Assembly (NCBI RefSeq): GCF_013184525.1
Contig: NZ_JAAOIZ010000006.1
Span: 310,001-374,000, forward strand
Length of the DNA: 64,000 nt
Reading direction: 5' to 3'
DNA from: Chryseobacterium sp. LAM-KRS1
GTDB lineage: Bacteria; Bacteroidota; Bacteroidia; Flavobacteriales; Weeksellaceae
Shown: positions 62,066 through 64,000 of the stretch, piece by piece
Position numbering within the stretch: position 1 is the first letter of the stretch
Layout: each line of letters begins with the position of its first letter
Notes under the pieces: model-generated
Told to the model about the DNA's origin: nothing
The model's input: only the letters and a program-made list of their open reading frames with translations
Databases searched by the model: none
Translations under genes and position numbers: made by a program

Positions 62066-62149
62066 TTATATTTTATCAAAAAATTCAACGGACTTATACA
62101 ATAGCCAAAATAAAATGGCACTCAGGACTAATAAAATTATCAACATCAT
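62066..62149 (-). CDS. 27-residue membrane peptide upstream of kdpF
   Basis: A 27-codon ORF (MMLIILLVLSAILFWLLYKS then VEFFDKI) is almost entirely one hydrophobic helix with an acidic-basic C-terminus. It begins inside the stop of the ORF before it (ATGA overlap) and ends 4 bp before kdpF. The layout suggests translation in a chain. It resembles KdpF only in size and helix. It may be an additional small subunit of the pump. Confidence 0.55.
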   Translation of the reverse strand: MMLIILLVLSAILFWLLYKSVEFFDKI

Positions 62150-62253
62150 CTTATCATAATTAAGGTTAAAAGGGTAAACAGTACATAAGACACGATCAGG
62201 AAGCTGAACTTCGAATGACGCCGTGTTTTGAATGTTTTTTTTGAAATAGTCAT
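62146..62253 (-). CDS. 35-residue membrane peptide at the head of the kdp operon
   Basis: A 35-codon ORF (MTISKKTFKTRRHSKFSF then a helix LIVSYVLFTLLTLIMI and R) has a basic N-terminus and one membrane helix. Its stop overlaps the start of the 27-residue ORF by ATGA. It may be a small membrane protein or a leader peptide that couples translation of the following genes. No family is recognised. Confidence 0.5.
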   Translation of the reverse strand: MTISKKTFKTRRHSKFSFLIVSYVLFTLLTLIMIR

Positions 62254-62367
62254 TTTAAAATATTTATTATGTTATCCCTAATGCCAAAAAAGAATCCATT
62301 CTTTTGTTTTTTATTTTAATGTTTTGTATTACAGTGTTTTATTGGTATTTTGAAAAGGTGTTGAAAA

Positions 62368-62414
62368 CAAAAAAGCCTATCAAAATGATAGGCTCTTTAT
62401 TAAAATGATAGGCT
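62368..62414 (-). terminator. Terminator between the NtrC-type regulator and the kdp genes
   Basis: AGCCTATCA (62374-62382) and TGATAGGCT (62386-62394) form a 9-bp stem, with the minus strand entering a U-run (A 62368-62373). A second copy of AAAATGATAGGCT lies at 62402-62414. It separates the regulator gene from the kdp operon, which needs its own promoter in 62254-62367. Confidence 0.82.
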
Positions 62415-62419
62415 TGTTT

Positions 62420-63745
62420 TTATCGTAATCCGTATTCTTCCAGCTTGCGGTATAATGTGGCAATACCGATTTCCAGAAGTCTTGCAGCCTCGGCTTTGTT
62501 TCCTTTAGTATAATGTAAAACTTTTTGTATATGTTCTTTTTCTAGTGAACGGATGCTTAAAGAATCCTTATCACCGGTCACTTTTTCTGAGTAGTGCGGA
62601 AGGCTCTCAGCATTCAGAATATTCTCGTTCATTAATATCAAACTTCTTTCTACCGTATTTCGCAATTCGCGGATGTTCCCTTTCCAGTCATTTTTTTCCA
62701 GTGTTTTATAGTACTCGGGAAACACCTGTACAGCGCTGAGGTGCAATTTATGAGAGAACATATCAATAAAATTCTTTGCAAGAATTTTTAAGTCTTCTTT
62801 CCTTTCACGAAGAGGAGGAAGGCTAATCTCAAAGACATTCAATCTGAAATACAGGTCTTCTCTAAAGTTTCCTTGTTTTATTTCTTCTTCCAGGTTTCTG
62901 TTTGTAGCAGCGATCAACCTGAAATCTGACTTCGAAACCTTGGTTTCACCCATTTTAATGAATTCATGGGTTTCAAGAACACGGAGTAATTTAGCCTGAA
63001 GCTCCATAGGCATTTCTCCGATTTCATCTAAAAATAAAGTCCCGCCATTAGCTTCTTCTACCAAACCCTTTTTGTCTTTTACCGCTCCAGTAAATGAACC
63101 TTGTTTATGGCCAAAAAGTTCGCTTTCAAGAATTTCTTTGCTGAATGCAGAACAGTTGATGGCAACAAAATTATTTTTCTTCCTCTCACTTCCGTAATGG
63201 ATAGCGTTGGCAAAGACTTCCTTTCCTGTTCCGGTTTCTCCTGTTAAAAGTACTGTAGCATCCGTTAGAGCAACCCTTTCCGCTAATTTTTTAGCCTCCA
63301 GGATGGCAGGTGAATGACCGATGATCTGATTAAATCCTTTTTGTGAATCCTTCTTCTGGACAATTTTAGATTTATTATCCTTTACTTTATCCAGTGCTTT
63401 ATACACCAAAGGAATAATTTTATCATTATCATCACCTTTTACCAAGTAATCGTAGGCGCCGTTTTTCATTGCCTGAACCGCATCCGTAATATTTCCGAAG
63501 GCTGTCATAAGAATAACTTCCTGATGCGGATATTTTGTTTTAATGGATTTTACAAGCTCAACTCCAAATGCATCCGGAAGCCGGACATCGCTTAAAACGA
63601 CATCAAATTCGTATTGCTCAAGCATCGTCATAGCAGAACGGGCAGTAGAAGCTTCTTTAACATTAAAATCTTCCTGAGAAAGAATCATTCCCAAAAGTTT
63701 GAGAAGTTTAAGCTCATCATCGATGATCAGAATATTTCCGGACAT
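62420..63745 (-). CDS. NtrC-type sigma-54-dependent response regulator
   Basis: The 441-residue protein has a receiver domain (1-120; acidic DD at 9-10, phospho-acceptor Asp53 in VVLSDVRLPD, Lys in LVKGDDND), an AAA+ domain (about 140-375; Walker A GETGTGKE, Walker B GGTLFLDEIGEMP) and a Fis-type helix-turn-helix (KAEAARLLEIGIATLYRKLEEYG). The sigma-54 contact loop reads GSFTGA where GAFTGA is usual. The ATG at 63745 is preferred to an upstream TTG. It is directly upstream of the kdp operon, so it probably activates kdp genes together with the histidine kinase at 51892; that link is inferred. Confidence 0.93.
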   Translation of the reverse strand: MSGNILIIDDELKLLKLLGMILSQEDFNVKEASTARSAMTMLEQYEFDVVLSDVRLPDAFGVELVKSIKTKYPHQEVILMTAFGNITDAVQAMKNGAYDYLVKGDDNDKIIPLVYKALDKVKDNKSKIVQKKDSQKGFNQIIGHSPAILEAKKLAERVALTDATVLLTGETGTGKEVFANAIHYGSERKKNNFVAINCSAFSKEILESELFGHKQGSFTGAVKDKKGLVEEANGGTLFLDEIGEMPMELQAKLLRVLETHEFIKMGETKVSKSDFRLIAATNRNLEEEIKQGNFREDLYFRLNVFEISLPPLRERKEDLKILAKNFIDMFSHKLHLSAVQVFPEYYKTLEKNDWKGNIRELRNTVERSLILMNENILNAESLPHYSEKVTGDKDSLSIRSLEKEHIQKVLHYTKGNKAEAARLLEIGIATLYRKLEEYGLR

Positions 63746-63898
63746 GGTATAAATTTTAGGTAAAACCTTCTGCAAACTTAATCAAACTTACAGATACAAA
63801 CCGAATGTGAGAGATTTTATTTATTGTAAAATGTATTATTGGATAAAGTACCATATGATCCTGGTCGGTAATAAATCGCCTTTTCAATTCGGCAAATT

Positions 63899-63930
63899 GG
63901 CAATTCAGCAATTCCACTTTTTGAATTGCC
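63899..63930. repeat. Hairpin in the right-end intergenic region
   Basis: GGCAATTCA (63899-63907) and TGAATTGCC (63922-63930) form a 9-bp stem with a 14-nt loop. A related GGCAAATTGGC lies just before it. No poly-T tract follows, so a terminator is not clear. Origin unknown. Confidence 0.4.
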
Positions 63931-63980
63931 ATCATAGATGTAATAATTATAAAAGTAATATGCTTTCTTTTAGTATTCCT

Positions 63981-63988
63981 TACATTTG
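63981..63988 (+). promoter_or_regulatory. -7 promoter-like element at window end
   Basis: TACATTTG fits TAnnTTTG and could serve a plus-strand gene that begins beyond the window. No -33 is obvious. Confidence 0.35.
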
Positions 63989-64000
63989 TAAAGCATTCTG

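Noticed and set aside
62269..62290. Sigma-54-like promoter before the kdp operon (minus strand TTGGCA then ATAAC)
   Set aside because: The -24 half TTGGCA is good, but the -12 GC is missing at the correct distance (AA instead). Kept only as a possibility that a transcription start site could settle.
63899..63930. CRISPR-like or REP-like repeats at the right end
   Set aside because: Only one hairpin with a partial neighbour copy is seen, without regular spacing; no array.

Overview
The window is chromosomal DNA from a flavobacterium, most likely Chryseobacterium or a close Weeksellaceae relative. The grounds are low GC, A-rich leaders with few Shine-Dalgarno sites, several promoters of the Bacteroidota -7 form TAnnTTTG, a subtype iii type VI secretion system (T6SSiii), a short ribonuclease G and many outer-membrane beta-barrel proteins. 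No rRNA, tRNA, CRISPR array or insertion sequence was seen.

Region 1 (1-9.5 kb) is housekeeping: a GntR-type regulator cut by the window edge, a GNAT acetyltransferase, an aldo/keto reductase, a nitronate monooxygenase, a lipoprotein gene broken by an in-frame TAG, then a minus-strand run of Mpl, a lipoprotein, a PlsC acyltransferase, a NUDIX hydrolase, an OsmC protein, RNase G, a 29-residue basic protein and HU.

Region 2 (9.6-36.5 kb) is the T6SSiii locus. A LuxR-type regulator with Glu at the phospho-acceptor position diverges from a run of envelope genes (two small TssO/TssQ-type membrane proteins, a PKD-domain TssP-type protein, TssR). These are followed by TssD (Hcp), the ClpV ATPase, a LysM lytic transglycosylase, VgrG, a DUF2235 lipase effector and two exported putative immunity proteins. 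A TonB-dependent receptor interrupts the locus. A second TssD, a second VgrG, two small unknown genes and two toxin modules follow. Both toxins share an almost identical PAAR-like (DUF4280-like) scaffold of about 900 bp but end in different toxins: a PD-(D/E)XK nuclease paired with an Imm70-like protein, and a YwqJ-like deaminase paired with an unknown immunity candidate. A frameshifted small gene lies between them. Sheath and baseplate genes (tssB, C, E, F, G, K) and tssN were not found, so they must lie elsewhere. Both tssD genes carry the same 16-bp imperfect palindrome exactly 48 bp upstream of an identical TATATTTG element. The second has an extra copy 21 bp further upstream. This looks like a shared activator site.

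Region 3 (36.6-54 kb) is mixed: PolA, a large lipoprotein of unknown function, a LysE exporter, a TetR-MFS-isochorismatase-like group with repeated operator-like sequence, small membrane proteins, a YdeI-family protein, a DUF389 membrane protein, an AraC regulator with a TetX-like FAD monooxygenase, and a secreted protein.

Region 4 (51.9-63.8 kb) is a minus-strand potassium uptake cluster: two tiny membrane ORFs, KdpF, KdpA, KdpB, KdpC, two outer-membrane porin-like proteins, a stand-alone KdpD sensor domain and a separate histidine kinase. An NtrC-type response regulator lies just upstream of the cluster behind its own terminator. KdpD is thus split in two, and the only nearby response regulator is of the sigma-54 activator class, not KdpE.
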